Positions 15,966 through 24,597 of a stretch of DNA of 39,782 bases are shown one piece after another. Both the position numbers and the translations under genes were made by a program. The notes below the pieces were generated by a model. It was not told where the DNA came from. It did not search any database and was given only the letters and a program-made list of their open reading frames with translations. The DNA comes from JAATGA01 sp047605605 (GTDB lineage: Bacteria > Pseudomonadota > Alphaproteobacteria > Rhodobacterales > Rhodobacteraceae): assembly GCA_047605605.1 (NCBI GenBank), contig JASGFG010000029.1:1-39782 (forward strand). Reading direction: 5' to 3'. The stretch's first letter is position 1. The number at the start of each line of letters is the position of its first letter.

Positions 15966-16988
15966 TCAGTTCCGCGCCTTGTCCACCATCTTGCCCTTGG
16001 AAATCCAGGGCATCATGGCGCGCAGCTTTTCACCGACCTGTTCGATCTGGTGTTCGTCGTTCAGGCGGCGGGTCGCCTTGAAGAACGGCTGGCCGACAGC
16101 GTTTTCCTGCATGAAATCGCGCACGAACTTGCCGGTCTGGATGTCGCGCAGAACCGCCTTCATCCGGGCCTTGGTTTCCTCATACGGCAGGATGCGCGGG
16201 CCGCTGACATATTCGCCATATTCGGCGGTGTTCGAGATCGAATAGTTCATGTTCGCGATGCCGCCTTCGTAGATCAGATCCACGATCAGCTTCACTTCGT
16301 GCAGGCATTCGAAATAGGCCATTTCCGGCTCGTAACCCGCTTCGACCAGGGTTTCAAAGCCCATGCGGATCAGTTCGACCAGGCCGCCGCAGAGAACGGC
16401 CTGTTCGCCGAACAGGTCGGTTTCGCATTCCTGGCGGAAGTTGGTCTCGATGATGCCCGAACGCCCGCCGCCGATGGCCGAGCAATAGGACAGCCCGATT
16501 TCCAGCGCCTTGCCGGTCGCGTCGTTATGCACCGCCACCAGGCAGGGCACGCCGCCGCCCTTGGTGTATTCGCCGCGCACGGTATGGCCCGGGCCTTTCG
16601 GCGCCATCATGATGACATCGACGCCCTTTTTCGGCTCGATCAGGCCGAAATGCACGTTCAGACCGTGGGCAAAGGCGATCGCCGCCCCTTCGCGCAGGTT
16701 GTCGTGGACGTATTTCTTGTAGGTTTCGGCCTGAAGTTCGTCGGGCATGGTGAACATGATCAGGTCGGCCCATTTCGCCGCTTCGGCGATGCCCATGACC
16801 TTCAGCCCTTCGCCTTCGGCCTTTTTCGCCGAGGGCGAGCCTTCGCGCAGCGCCACGACCACGTTCTTGGCGCCCGAGTCGCGCAGGTTCAGCGCATGGG
16901 CGTGGCCCTGGCTGCCATAGCCGAGGATGGCAACCTTCAGGTTCTTGATCAGGTTCACATCGCAGTCGCGGTCATAGTAAACGCGCAT
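15966..16988 (-). CDS. ilvC: ketol-acid reductoisomerase, class I
   Basis: A 340-residue cytosolic enzyme of valine, leucine and isoleucine synthesis that converts acetolactate or acetohydroxybutyrate to the dihydroxy acid using NAD(P)H and Mg2+. The N-terminal Rossmann motif GYGSQG (residues 23-28) and the KGPGHTVRGEY and ETDLFGEQAVLCGG blocks with the metal-binding Asp/Glu are intact; length is that of the short class. ATG 16988 has AAAGGA upstream; an in-frame ATG 36 bases earlier lacks one. Two Lrp-type regulators are divergently transcribed next to it, suggesting control by a branched-chain amino acid signal, though this is inference. Confidence 0.95.
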   Translation of the reverse strand: MRVYYDRDCDVNLIKNLKVAILGYGSQGHAHALNLRDSGAKNVVVALREGSPSAKKAEGEGLKVMGIAEAAKWADLIMFTMPDELQAETYKKYVHDNLREGAAIAFAHGLNVHFGLIEPKKGVDVIMMAPKGPGHTVRGEYTKGGGVPCLVAVHNDATGKALEIGLSYCSAIGGGRSGIIETNFRQECETDLFGEQAVLCGGLVELIRMGFETLVEAGYEPEMAYFECLHEVKLIVDLIYEGGIANMNYSISNTAEYGEYVSGPRILPYEETKARMKAVLRDIQTGKFVRDFMQENAVGQPFFKATRRLNDEHQIEQVGEKLRAMMPWISKGKMVDKARN

Positions 16989-17120
16989 ATCGGGCGTCCT
17001 TTCCAATGGTGTCTGGATGAGCAATCTAAGGACGGGGCCCCGAGGATGAATGCAAATTTTGCCATGAGACCAAATATTCCGGGTTGATCATTCGCCATTT
17101 GATGGATTACCGAAATACTC

Positions 17121-17576
17121 ATGCTTGATGACACCGACCGCCGCATCCTGCGCCATTTGCTGGCCGAACCCACGCTGTCCACCGCCGATCTGGCGGAACG
17201 GGCGGGCGTGACCACGGCCACCTGCTGGCGGCGGCTGGAAAAGCTGACCTCTGCGGGGGTCCTGCAAGGCCAGCAGGCGGTCATCGACTGGCGCAAGCTG
17301 GGCTATGAGGTCGAGGTGGCGCTGCGCTTTACCCTCGACAAGACCGACCCGCGGGCGTTTGACGACTTTCTGGCGGCGGCGCGCGAGGTGCCCGAGGTCA
17401 CGACCATCGAGACCTTCCTTGGCCGCGTCGATGCCCGCCTGACGGTGATCGCCCGCGACATGGGCCATTATCAGGAAATCTATCGCCGCAAGATCCTGAC
17501 CCTGCCGCATATCGCCGAAATCGACGCGCTGATGCTGATCTCGACCCTGCGGGAAACCGAGGGGCTGCCGGTATGA
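17121..17576 (+). CDS. Lrp/AsnC family transcriptional regulator 1
   Basis: A 151-residue regulator with an N-terminal winged helix-turn-helix (LDDTDRRILRHLLAEPTLST through TTATCWRRLEKL) and a C-terminal ligand-binding RAM domain from about residue 65. Such proteins form octamers or dimers that sense amino acids. The gene is divergent from ilvC across a 132-base AT-richer region and overlaps the next regulator gene by ATGA, so the two are made together and may form mixed oligomers. Confidence 0.9.
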   Translation: MLDDTDRRILRHLLAEPTLSTADLAERAGVTTATCWRRLEKLTSAGVLQGQQAVIDWRKLGYEVEVALRFTLDKTDPRAFDDFLAAAREVPEVTTIETFLGRVDARLTVIARDMGHYQEIYRRKILTLPHIAEIDALMLISTLRETEGLPV

Positions 17577-18031
17577 TCGACCTCGACGATACCGACCGGG
17601 CGTTCCTGCGGGCGCTGTCGCAGGATGCCACCCTGTCGGCGGGGGAACTCGGCCGCCGCTTCGGCCTGTCGCAGCCCGCCGCGTGGCGCCGCGTCCGGCG
17701 GCTGGAAGAGGCCGGGGTGCTGGCCGGCCGCCGGGTGGTGGTGGACCGCGCCGCGCTCGGGTTCGGGGTGACGGTGTTTCTGGGGATCAAGTTGGCGACC
17801 CGCGGCCGCGTGAGCCTTGAGGATTTCGAGCGCGCGGTGGCCGCGATCCCCGAGGTGCAGGTGGTCCAGCACGTCCTTGGCCTGTTCGATTATCGCCTGC
17901 GGGTGGTCGCCCGCGACATCGCCGATTTCGAGCGGGTGCTGCGGCGGCGGATCATGACCCTGCCCGGGGTGGGCAACGTCGAGGCGAATGTGCTGCTGAC
18001 CGAGGAACGTCGGCCGGGGCCGCTGGGGTAG
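17573..18031 (+). CDS. Lrp/AsnC family transcriptional regulator 2
   Basis: A 152-residue paralogue of the preceding regulator with the same architecture: helix-turn-helix in residues 1-60 (FGLSQPAAWRRVRRLEE) and a RAM domain with the FDYRLRVVARDIADFERVLR and IMTLPGVGNVEANVLL elements. Identity between the two is clearly partial, so this is an old duplication rather than a recent one. Its start lies in the stop of regulator 1. Downstream is an inverted copy of the dispersed hairpin repeat, which separates it from the convergent gluQ. Confidence 0.9.
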   Translation: MIDLDDTDRAFLRALSQDATLSAGELGRRFGLSQPAAWRRVRRLEEAGVLAGRRVVVDRAALGFGVTVFLGIKLATRGRVSLEDFERAVAAIPEVQVVQHVLGLFDYRLRVVARDIADFERVLRRRIMTLPGVGNVEANVLLTEERRPGPLG

Positions 18032-18071
18032 CGGCTCTGCATCCGGTGGGGCGGGTTCCCGGCCCAACCCG

Positions 18072-18136
18072 CTGGAGGGGTTTTGCACCCCTCCAGACCT
18101 CCCCGCAGGATATTTGCGTCCAGAAAGAGGGAGGGG
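18072..18136. repeat. dispersed intergenic hairpin repeat, copy 2 (inverted)
   Basis: Read on the minus strand it carries CTCTTTCTGGACGCAAATAT, then CCTGCGGGGAGGTCTGGAGG, matching the copy at the right edge with two changes. The left end is a perfect 9-bp hairpin (CTGGAGGGG 18072-18080 with CCCCTCCAG 18088-18096, loop TTTTGCA). It fills the gap between the convergent regulator and gluQ genes and abuts the gluQ stop codon, a terminator-like position. Confidence 0.85.
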
Positions 18137-18967
18137 TCAGGAAAGGCCGACCATCCGCCGGATATCATCGGGTGTCGCGCCTTCGGCCCGGTATTTCGAC
18201 AAGGCCCGCGCATCGTCGCGCTTGGCAAGCCGCTTGCCCGCCTCGTCGCGGATCAGCCGGTGGTGGTGGTAGGCGGGGGTCGGCAGGTCCAGCAGGCGTT
18301 GCAGCACGACATGCAGCGCCGTCGCCTCGAACAGGTCGGCGCCGCGCGTCACCTCGGTGATGCCTTGCGCGGCATCGTCCACGACGACCGACAGGTGATA
18401 GGATGTGCCGATGTCGCGCCGCGCAAGCACCACATCGCCGACATGGACGGTCATGAAAGCCGCGTCGTGGCGGTAAAGGCCGGGGCGGGTGCCGGTTTCG
18501 GTGAACTCCACCGCCCCCAGCCGGGCCATCGCCGCGCCCATGTCCAGCCGGATCGCCCCTTTGACATGCCTCTTGCCGCGGCAGGTGCCGGGATAGAGCG
18601 GGCCATCGGGGCCGATCATCGGCGCGCCCTCTTGCGGGGCGGACAGCGCGGCGCGGATATCAGCGCGGGTGCAGGTGCAGTGATAGGTCAGACCCATGCG
18701 CGCCAGCCGGTCCAGCGCGGCCTCATAGGCGGGCAGGCGGTCGGACTGGCGCATCACCGGGGTTTCCCAGCGAAGGCCGAGCCAGGCCAGATCGTCGTAG
18801 ATCGCCGCCTCATATTCCGGGCGTCTGCGGGCGGTGTCGATATCCTCGATCCGCAGCAGGAACCGCCCGCCCCTGGCCCGGTCCGCCGCGACCAGCGCGG
18901 CATAGGCATGGCCCAGATGCAGCGGGCCAGTGGGCGAAGGGGCAAAGCGCGTGACTTCGCGCGTCAC
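18137..18967 (-). CDS. gluQ: glutamyl-Q tRNA(Asp) synthetase
   Basis: A 276-residue truncated class I synthetase that attaches glutamate to queuosine in the wobble position of tRNA-Asp. It keeps the catalytic core (FAPSPTGPLHLGHAY with the HLGH motif, LLRIEDIDTARR, zinc-type cysteines in YHCTCTRAD and PGTCRGK, and the KRLAKRD version of KMSKS) but lacks the anticodon-binding domain of GltX, which defines GluQ. I place the start at GTG 18967, one base past the trmFO stop, giving the usual short N-terminus; an ATG at 18997 overlapping trmFO would add ten residues and also has a ribosome site. Confidence 0.9.
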   Translation of the reverse strand: MTREVTRFAPSPTGPLHLGHAYAALVAADRARGGRFLLRIEDIDTARRRPEYEAAIYDDLAWLGLRWETPVMRQSDRLPAYEAALDRLARMGLTYHCTCTRADIRAALSAPQEGAPMIGPDGPLYPGTCRGKRHVKGAIRLDMGAAMARLGAVEFTETGTRPGLYRHDAAFMTVHVGDVVLARRDIGTSYHLSVVVDDAAQGITEVTRGADLFEATALHVVLQRLLDLPTPAYHHHRLIRDEAGKRLAKRDDARALSKYRAEGATPDDIRRMVGLS

Positions 18968-18968
18968 C

Positions 18969-20303
18969 TTAGCCTTGCCCCACAAGCCATTGGCCAAACG
19001 CCTCTTTCGCGCGGTCGGTATAGGCCTTGTAGCGGTCCTTGCGCCCCCGGCGGCCTCCCTTGGCGTCGATGGGCGGGAACAGGCCGAAGTTCACGTTCAT
19101 CGGCTGGAAGGTTTTCGCATCCGCCCCGCCGGTGATGTGGGTGATCAGCGCGCCCATGGCGGTTTCGGGCGATGGCGGGGGCAGGTCGCGCCCAAGGATT
19201 TCGGCCGCCGCCATCCGGCCTGCCAGCAGGCCCATGGCGGCGCTTTCCACATAGCCCTCGACCCCCGTCACCTGCCCGGCGAACCGCAGGTTCGGCCGCA
19301 GGCGCAGCCGCATCCGGTCGTCCAGCAGCGTGGGAGAGTTCAGGAAGGTGTTGCGGTGAATGCCGCCCAGCCGGGCGAAACTGGCATCCTGCAAGCCGGG
19401 AATGCGGCGGAAAACATCGGCTTGCGCACCATACTTCATCTTGGTCTGGAAACCGACGATGTTGTAGAGTGTGCCCAGGGCATTGTCGCGCCGCAACTGC
19501 ACCACGGCATAGGGCTTTTGCGGATCATGCGGGTTGGTCAGGCCGACCGGCTTCATCGGACCGAAGCGCAAGGTCTCGCGCCCGCGTTCGGCCATCACCT
19601 CGACCGGCAGGCAGCCGTCGAAGTAGCCCGCCGTTTCCCCTTCGTGAAACTCGGTCTTTTCGGCGGCCAGAAGGGCGTCGATGAAGCCCTCATACTGGTC
19701 GCGCGTCATCGGGCAGTTGATATAGGCGGTGCGCTCTTCCTCGGTCTCGCCCTTGTCATAGCGGCTTTGGCGCCAGGCGACGGACATGTCGATCGTCTCG
19801 GCATAGACGATGGGTGCGATGGCGTCGAAGAAGGCCAGGCTTTCCGCCCCCGTCACCGAACGGATGCTTTCCGCCAATGCCCCGCTGGTCAGCGGGCCGG
19901 TGGCGACGATCCAATGGCCGGATGAGGGAAGTTCCGTAACCTCTTCCATCGAAAAGGAAATTATAGGATGTGCGCGCAGCCGTTCCGTCACGCCCGCCGA
20001 AAAGGCATCGCGGTCCACCGCCAGCGCGCCGCCCGCGGGCAGCTTGTGGCGGCTGGCCATCTCCATGATCAGGCCGCCTGCCGCGCGCATTTCCCAGTGC
20101 AGAAGACCCACGGCATTGCGTTCGTCGTCATCCGACCGGAACGAGTTCGAGCAGACCATTTCCGCGAAATCGCCGGTCCGGTGGGCAAAGGTCGCGACCT
20201 CGGGCCGCATTTCATGCAGGACGACCGGCACGCCCGCCTGCGCGGCCTGCCAGGCGGCCTCGGACCCGGCCATGCCGCCGCCGATGATGTGAAGCGTTTC
20301 CAT
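18969..20303 (-). CDS. trmFO: methylenetetrahydrofolate-tRNA-(uracil-54-C5)-methyltransferase
   Basis: A 444-residue FAD enzyme that makes ribothymidine 54 in the T loop of tRNAs using methylenetetrahydrofolate and FADH2. It begins with the FAD-binding METLHIIGGGMAGSEAAW, has the catalytic-Cys region AEMVCSNSFRSDDDERNA, then YINCPMTRDQYEGFIDAL, and ends with a second FAD contact region around TGVEGYVESAAMG. It is distinguished from MnmG/GidA by its shorter length and these motifs. It is followed immediately by gluQ, another tRNA-modification gene, probably in the same transcript. Confidence 0.95.
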   Translation of the reverse strand: METLHIIGGGMAGSEAAWQAAQAGVPVVLHEMRPEVATFAHRTGDFAEMVCSNSFRSDDDERNAVGLLHWEMRAAGGLIMEMASRHKLPAGGALAVDRDAFSAGVTERLRAHPIISFSMEEVTELPSSGHWIVATGPLTSGALAESIRSVTGAESLAFFDAIAPIVYAETIDMSVAWRQSRYDKGETEEERTAYINCPMTRDQYEGFIDALLAAEKTEFHEGETAGYFDGCLPVEVMAERGRETLRFGPMKPVGLTNPHDPQKPYAVVQLRRDNALGTLYNIVGFQTKMKYGAQADVFRRIPGLQDASFARLGGIHRNTFLNSPTLLDDRMRLRLRPNLRFAGQVTGVEGYVESAAMGLLAGRMAAAEILGRDLPPPSPETAMGALITHITGGADAKTFQPMNVNFGLFPPIDAKGGRRGRKDRYKAYTDRAKEAFGQWLVGQG

Positions 20304-20348
20304 GCGGGCGTCATAACGCCGAAGCGTGACGCCCGCAATCGGCGCGGC

Positions 20349-21047
20349 CTAGAGGCCCGGCGCCATTTCCAGGATGCCGCGCTGCTGGAAGGTCGCGCCG
20401 CGCGTCGCGCCAAAGTTCATCTTGACGCCCACGCCGACAAAGGTCTGTGAGCCGCCGCTATCGTAATCGGCGCTGCCGACCTCGCCCGTCAGGGTGAAGT
20501 TGTCGGCCAAAGCCATCTCGCCGGTCAGCGACAGGCGCGACAGGTCGGTGCCTTCGATGTTCAGCGTGTCGAACCGCATCCCGACCTTCATCATGTCGCT
20601 GATGGAGTAATCGCCGCGCAGGCCAAAGGCGGTGCCATGGTCGTCGCCATCCTCGACCCGGCCAAGATAGCCCTCGCCGGCAAAGCGGTCGAAGCCGTGG
20701 CCCATCTCCAGCCCGTAGAAGTTGGAATGGCCGTCGATCTCCTCGCGCCCGACGTAGAGGCCGGCCGAGGTCGCATCGCTCAGATGCCAGATCGCGTGCA
20801 GGCCCAGCGAATTGCCGCTGTCGTCGATCAGTCCGAATTTGGTGAAGGCCATGTCGCCCTGAACCGAAAAGGCACGGTCGAAGCCGAACTCGATGGAGCC
20901 TTTGGCGGTGGCCTTGTTCACATCATTCGTGTCGCTGTCGATCAGGCCGGAATATTCCAGCGCGACCGAACCGCCCGTAACTTCAACCGCTTGCGCGGCG
21001 GGGGCCAAAAGCATCCCGGCCGCGGCCAGTGCCAGAAATCTTGCCAT
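20349..21047 (-). CDS. outer-membrane beta-barrel (porin-like) protein
   Basis: A 232-residue exported protein: signal peptide MARFLALAAAGMLLAPAAQA followed by alternating short beta strands with Gly, Asp and aromatic residues, in the style of small alphaproteobacterial porins. It ends in QQRGILEMAPGL rather than the usual terminal aromatic residue, which is slightly odd. What it transports, if anything, cannot be told. ATG 21047 has GAGG 5 bases upstream, better than the GTG at 21050. A strong promoter lies just upstream (21077-21105). Confidence 0.72.
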   Translation of the reverse strand: MARFLALAAAGMLLAPAAQAVEVTGGSVALEYSGLIDSDTNDVNKATAKGSIEFGFDRAFSVQGDMAFTKFGLIDDSGNSLGLHAIWHLSDATSAGLYVGREEIDGHSNFYGLEMGHGFDRFAGEGYLGRVEDGDDHGTAFGLRGDYSISDMMKVGMRFDTLNIEGTDLSRLSLTGEMALADNFTLTGEVGSADYDSGGSQTFVGVGVKMNFGATRGATFQQRGILEMAPGL

Positions 21048-21076
21048 CACTGCCTCACTTTTTTACATTTTCGAAC

Positions 21077-21105
21077 ATGATAGGGAAGGGTGACAGGGGG
21101 TGCAA
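21077..21105 (-). promoter_or_regulatory. sigma-70-type promoter of the porin-like gene
   Basis: Minus-strand TTGCAC (21100-21105) and TATCAT (21077-21082) are separated by 17 bases, placing transcription start near 21070, about 23 bases before the start codon. The spacer overlaps an imperfect hairpin (21083-21115) that follows the upstream small gene, so termination of that transcript and initiation of this one may interfere. Confidence 0.65.
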
Positions 21106-21127
21106 GTCACTTCCCGGTGCGAGGGGG

Positions 21128-21436
21128 TCAGCCCTGCGCCCGTCGGCGGATCTGCGCCCGCAGGTCTTGGGCATAGGCGGCCTCGTCGGTGATCCGGGCG
21201 CCCAGTTCGCGCGCCCGCAGGAAAAAGCCGGGGGCGGGAAGTTGGTCGGGCGACAGGCGCTGCCGGCAGACCGCCGCCAGAAACGGCCGGCCCGCCGCCG
21301 CGTCGCGGATCATCCCCTGGTCCAGCGCCGCAGTCAACTCCCCCATGCGAAGGCCCAGTTCACGGGCCAGGGCGCCATAGGGGATGGTCAGGCCCGCCGC
21401 ACCAAGGGCGGCGAGCCGGGACTCAAGCTCACTCAT
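21128..21436 (-). CDS. small helical protein downstream of and overlapping gyrA, unknown
   Basis: A 102-residue soluble, mostly helical protein (MSELESRLAALGAAGLTIPY… LRAQIRRRAQG). I do not recognise a domain; the middle (YGALARELGLRMGELTAALD) could fold as a helix-turn-helix-like unit, which is only a guess. Its ATG lies inside the last codons of gyrA (8-base overlap, ATGAGTGA), so it depends on gyrA translation. Confidence 0.7.
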   Translation of the reverse strand: MSELESRLAALGAAGLTIPYGALARELGLRMGELTAALDQGMIRDAAAGRPFLAAVCRQRLSPDQLPAPGFFLRARELGARITDEAAYAQDLRAQIRRRAQG

Positions 21437-24137
21437 CGCCCTGTTCGGCGACGCGGGCGACGGAAACCACCTGTTCCTCGCCCTGGGTGTTCAGGACCTT
21501 GACCCCGCCTGCCGACCGCGACCGGAAGCTGACCTGATTGACCGGCACGCGGATCGACTGGCCCGAGGAGGTCGCCAGCATGATCTGGTCGCCCGGTTCC
21601 ACCGGAAAGCTGGCGACCAGCGCGCCGCCGCGCATCGCGCCGTCCATCGCCTTGACCCCCATGCCGCCGCGGCCGCGCACCGGATAGTCGTGGCTGGACG
21701 ACAGCTTGCCCGCGCCCTGTTCGGTGATGGTCAGGATCAGATCCTCGGCCGCGGACATTTCGGCATAGCGTTCGGGCGACAGCGCGCCCTCGGCCACGGC
21801 CTCTTCCTCGTCGTCCGCCTCGTCCTCGGTCACGCCGGCCATCAGGCGGCGCTGTTTCAGATAGGCGGCGCGTTCGGCGGGATCAGCCTCGAAATGGCGG
21901 ATGATCGACATGCTGACCACGCGGTCGTTCGCGCCCAGGCGGATGCCGCGCACGCCGGTGGACCCGCGCGACTTGAACACGCGGATTTCCTGGGTGGAGA
22001 AGCGGATCGCCCGCCCGCCCGAAGTGACCAGCATCACGTCGTCATTCTCATCGGCAATGGCGGCGTTCACCAGCGACACGCCTTCGGGCAGGTTCATCGC
22101 GATCTTGCCGTTGCGTTTGACGTTGGTGAAATCGGACAGGTCGTTCTGCCGCACGTCGCCGTCGCTGGTGGCGAAGACGATCTGCAATTCGTCCCAGTGG
22201 TCTTCGGGCACATCGACGGGCATCAGCGCGGCGATGGAAATGCCGGTCTGGATCGGCAGGATGTTGACCAGCGCCTTGCCCTTGGCGGTGCGGCCCGCCA
22301 GCGGCAGGCGCCAGGTCTTCATCTTGTAGACCATGCCGTCGGTTGTGAAGAACAACAGCCAAGTGTGCGTATTGGCAACGAAAAGTGTCGTCACCACGTC
22401 GTCTTCCTTGGTCTGCATCGAGGCCAGGCCCTTGCCGCCGCGGTTCTGGCTGCGGAATTCGGCCAAGGGGGTGCGCTTGATGTAACCGCCCGAGGTGATG
22501 GTTACGACCATATCCTCGCGCTCGATCAGGTCCTCGTCCTCCATGTCGCCGGACCAGTCGACGATTTCCGTGCGGCGGGGGACGGCGAACAGGGCGCGAA
22601 CCTCGCGGAGTTCATCCGAGATGATGGCCATGATCCGGTCACGAGATCCAAGGATTTCCAAATAATCCCGGATCTTTGCGGCCAGTTCTTCAAGTTCGTC
22701 GGTAACTTCCTTGACCCCAAGCGCGGTCAGGCGTTGCAGACGCAGTTCCAGAATGGCGCGGGCCTGCGCTTCGGACAGGTTATAGGTGCCGTCCTCGTTC
22801 ATCTTGTGGCTGGGGTCGTCGATCAGCCGGATGTAGGGGGCGATGTCATGCGCGGGCCAGCGGCGGGTCATCAGCCGGTCGCGCGCCTCGGCCGGGTCGG
22901 CGGAGGCTCGGATGGTGGCAACCACCTCGTCCACATTGGTGACGGCGACGGCCAGACCGCAGAGGATATGGCTGCGCTCGCGTGCCTTGTTCAGATCGAA
23001 CGCGGTGCGGCGCGCCACAACTTCCTCGCGGAAGGTGATGAAATAGCTAAGGAAATCGCGCAGCGTCAATTGTTCGGGGCGGCCGCCGTTCAGCGCCAGC
23101 ATGTTGCAGCCGAAGGACACCTGCATGGGCGTGAAGCGGAACAGCTGGTTCAGCACCACATCCGGCGTCGCATCGCGTTTCAGCTCGATCACCACGCGCA
23201 CGCCGATCCGGTCGGATTCGTCGGCGACGTTGGAGATGCCCTCCAGCCGCTTGTCGCGGACCAGTTCGGCAATCTTTTCGATCATCGACGCCTTGTTCAC
23301 CTGATAGGGAACCTCGTCCACGACGATGGCGAAACGGTCCTTGCGGATTTCCTCGACATGGGTTTTCGACCGGATGATGACCGACCCTCGCCCTTCGAGA
23401 TAGGCCTTGCGCGCGCCCGACCGGCCAAGGATCTGCCCGCCGGTGGGAAAGTCGGGGGCGGGGATGATCTCCATCAGCGCCTCGGTCGACATGTCGGGGT
23501 TTTCGATCAGCGCAAGGGTGCCGTCGATCACCTCGCCCAGGTTGTGCGGAGGGATGTTGGTCGCCATGCCGACGGCGATGCCGCCCGCGCCGTTGACCAG
23601 CATGTTCGGGAAGCGCGCGGGAAGGACGGTCGGTTCCTTGTCCTTACCGTCGTAGTTGTCCTGGAAATCGACGGTATCCTTGTCGATATCGGCCAGCAGA
23701 AAGTTCGCGGGCTTGTCCATCCGCACTTCGGTATAGCGCATCGCGGCGGCGGCATCGCCGTCCATGGACCCGAAGTTTCCTTGCCCGTCCAGCAGCTTGA
23801 GGCTCATCGAAAACGGCTGCGCCATCCGCACCAAGGCGTCATAGATCGCCGAGTCGCCGTGGGGGTGGTATTTCCCCATCGTGTCGCCCACGGGCCGGGC
23901 CGATTTGCGATAGGGCTTGTCGGCGGTGTTGCCGACCTCGCTCATCGCGTAAAGAATGCGCCGGTGCACAGGTTTCAACCCGTCGCGCAGATCGGGGATC
24001 GCGCGGGAGACGATCACGCTCATCGCGTAATCCAGATAGGCGGTCTTCATCTCGTCGGCGATGGAAACCTGCGGGCCATGCCATTCGCTGCGCGGCTTTT
24101 CTTCTTTGTTTTCGGTATCTTCCGGGGTGTCGTTCAC
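21429..24137 (-). CDS. gyrA: DNA gyrase subunit A
   Basis: A 902-residue gyrase subunit that cuts and rejoins DNA during negative supercoiling. The winged-helix breakage domain has the catalytic Tyr135 in AAAMRYTEVR. The quinolone region HPHGDSAIYDALVRMAQPF keeps Ser96 and Asp100 (E. coli Ser83 and Asp87), the drug-sensitive state. The GyrA-box, QNRGGKG, distinguishes it from topoisomerase IV, and an acidic insert (EDEADDEEEA) lies in the C-terminal beta-pinwheel. GTG 24137 gives the normal N-terminus; the frame stays open to 24251, but that point is upstream of the promoter at 24175-24202. Confidence 0.95.
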   Translation of the reverse strand: MNDTPEDTENKEEKPRSEWHGPQVSIADEMKTAYLDYAMSVIVSRAIPDLRDGLKPVHRRILYAMSEVGNTADKPYRKSARPVGDTMGKYHPHGDSAIYDALVRMAQPFSMSLKLLDGQGNFGSMDGDAAAAMRYTEVRMDKPANFLLADIDKDTVDFQDNYDGKDKEPTVLPARFPNMLVNGAGGIAVGMATNIPPHNLGEVIDGTLALIENPDMSTEALMEIIPAPDFPTGGQILGRSGARKAYLEGRGSVIIRSKTHVEEIRKDRFAIVVDEVPYQVNKASMIEKIAELVRDKRLEGISNVADESDRIGVRVVIELKRDATPDVVLNQLFRFTPMQVSFGCNMLALNGGRPEQLTLRDFLSYFITFREEVVARRTAFDLNKARERSHILCGLAVAVTNVDEVVATIRASADPAEARDRLMTRRWPAHDIAPYIRLIDDPSHKMNEDGTYNLSEAQARAILELRLQRLTALGVKEVTDELEELAAKIRDYLEILGSRDRIMAIISDELREVRALFAVPRRTEIVDWSGDMEDEDLIEREDMVVTITSGGYIKRTPLAEFRSQNRGGKGLASMQTKEDDVVTTLFVANTHTWLLFFTTDGMVYKMKTWRLPLAGRTAKGKALVNILPIQTGISIAALMPVDVPEDHWDELQIVFATSDGDVRQNDLSDFTNVKRNGKIAMNLPEGVSLVNAAIADENDDVMLVTSGGRAIRFSTQEIRVFKSRGSTGVRGIRLGANDRVVSMSIIRHFEADPAERAAYLKQRRLMAGVTEDEADDEEEAVAEGALSPERYAEMSAAEDLILTITEQGAGKLSSSHDYPVRGRGGMGVKAMDGAMRGGALVASFPVEPGDQIMLATSSGQSIRVPVNQVSFRSRSAGGVKVLNTQGEEQVVSVARVAEQGDE

Positions 24138-24174
24138 GTCCGCATCCGCCTTGGTTCCGCGCCTGTCGGCAATG

Positions 24175-24202
24175 GTTATACCACCCCTCGCCGGGGGTGC
24201 AA
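24175..24202 (-). promoter_or_regulatory. sigma-70-type promoter of gyrA
   Basis: Minus-strand TTGCAC (24197-24202) and TATAAC (24175-24180) with a 16-base spacer put the transcript start near 24168, about 31 bases before the GTG start codon. This is the main reason for rejecting the longer open frame as the protein start. Confidence 0.6.
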
Positions 24203-24321
24203 TGCCGCCGGCCCGGCGCTTTTGGCAGCCATCGGGGCGGAGTGACAACATACTGTTTTCATTGAAAATAAAGACGCTTCGTGGATCATTGGCGACAGAA
24301 CAAGAAACTGCGGAGGTTGCG

Positions 24322-24588
24322 ATGCAGACCGAGACGGAGCTGATGCTGAAAGGCTATGGCCTGACCACGGCCGAACTGTTCTACCGGATGCCGGATTACC
24401 GGCATGTCCTGAACAGCTTTGTCTGGCAGGAGTATGATTTGGCGCCCGATCACCCCCGGCTTTTCGCCTTTATCGAATTCTGGCAGGAAAAGATCGAAGG
24501 ACCGCTGCATTCGGTGCGGTTTTCGCACCGCAAGCTGATCGGGCCGGGCGAATGGCGCAATGTGGTGGGCGAGTTCCGGCTGCACTGA
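24322..24588 (+). CDS. Usg family protein
   Basis: An 88-residue protein of the alphaproteobacterial Usg family (function unknown; named from genes near tryptophan biosynthesis loci). Family marks visible here are LMLKGYGLTTAELFYRMPDY, FVWQEYDLAPDHPRL, and the HSVRFSHRKLIGPGEWR…FRLH ending. CGGAGG at 24311-24316 sits 5 bases before ATG 24322. It is divergent from gyrA with a 184-base shared region; TTGAAA and a weak ATCATT 17 bases apart upstream could be its promoter. Confidence 0.88.
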   Translation: MQTETELMLKGYGLTTAELFYRMPDYRHVLNSFVWQEYDLAPDHPRLFAFIEFWQEKIEGPLHSVRFSHRKLIGPGEWRNVVGEFRLH

Positions 24589-24597
24589 AGCCGTAGC

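Noticed and set aside
23831..23860. Quinolone-resistance changes in GyrA
   Set aside because: Ser96 and Asp100 (E. coli Ser83 and Asp87) are the sensitive residues.
21384..24245. A 953-codon plus-strand open frame opposite gyrA
   Set aside because: Antisense shadow of gyrA: low-complexity composition, no ribosome site, and gyrA is unmistakable on the other strand.
24138..24251. Longer gyrA N-terminus starting at 24251
   Set aside because: The -10/-35 pair lies inside this extension, downstream of that start, and the added residues do not look like GyrA.
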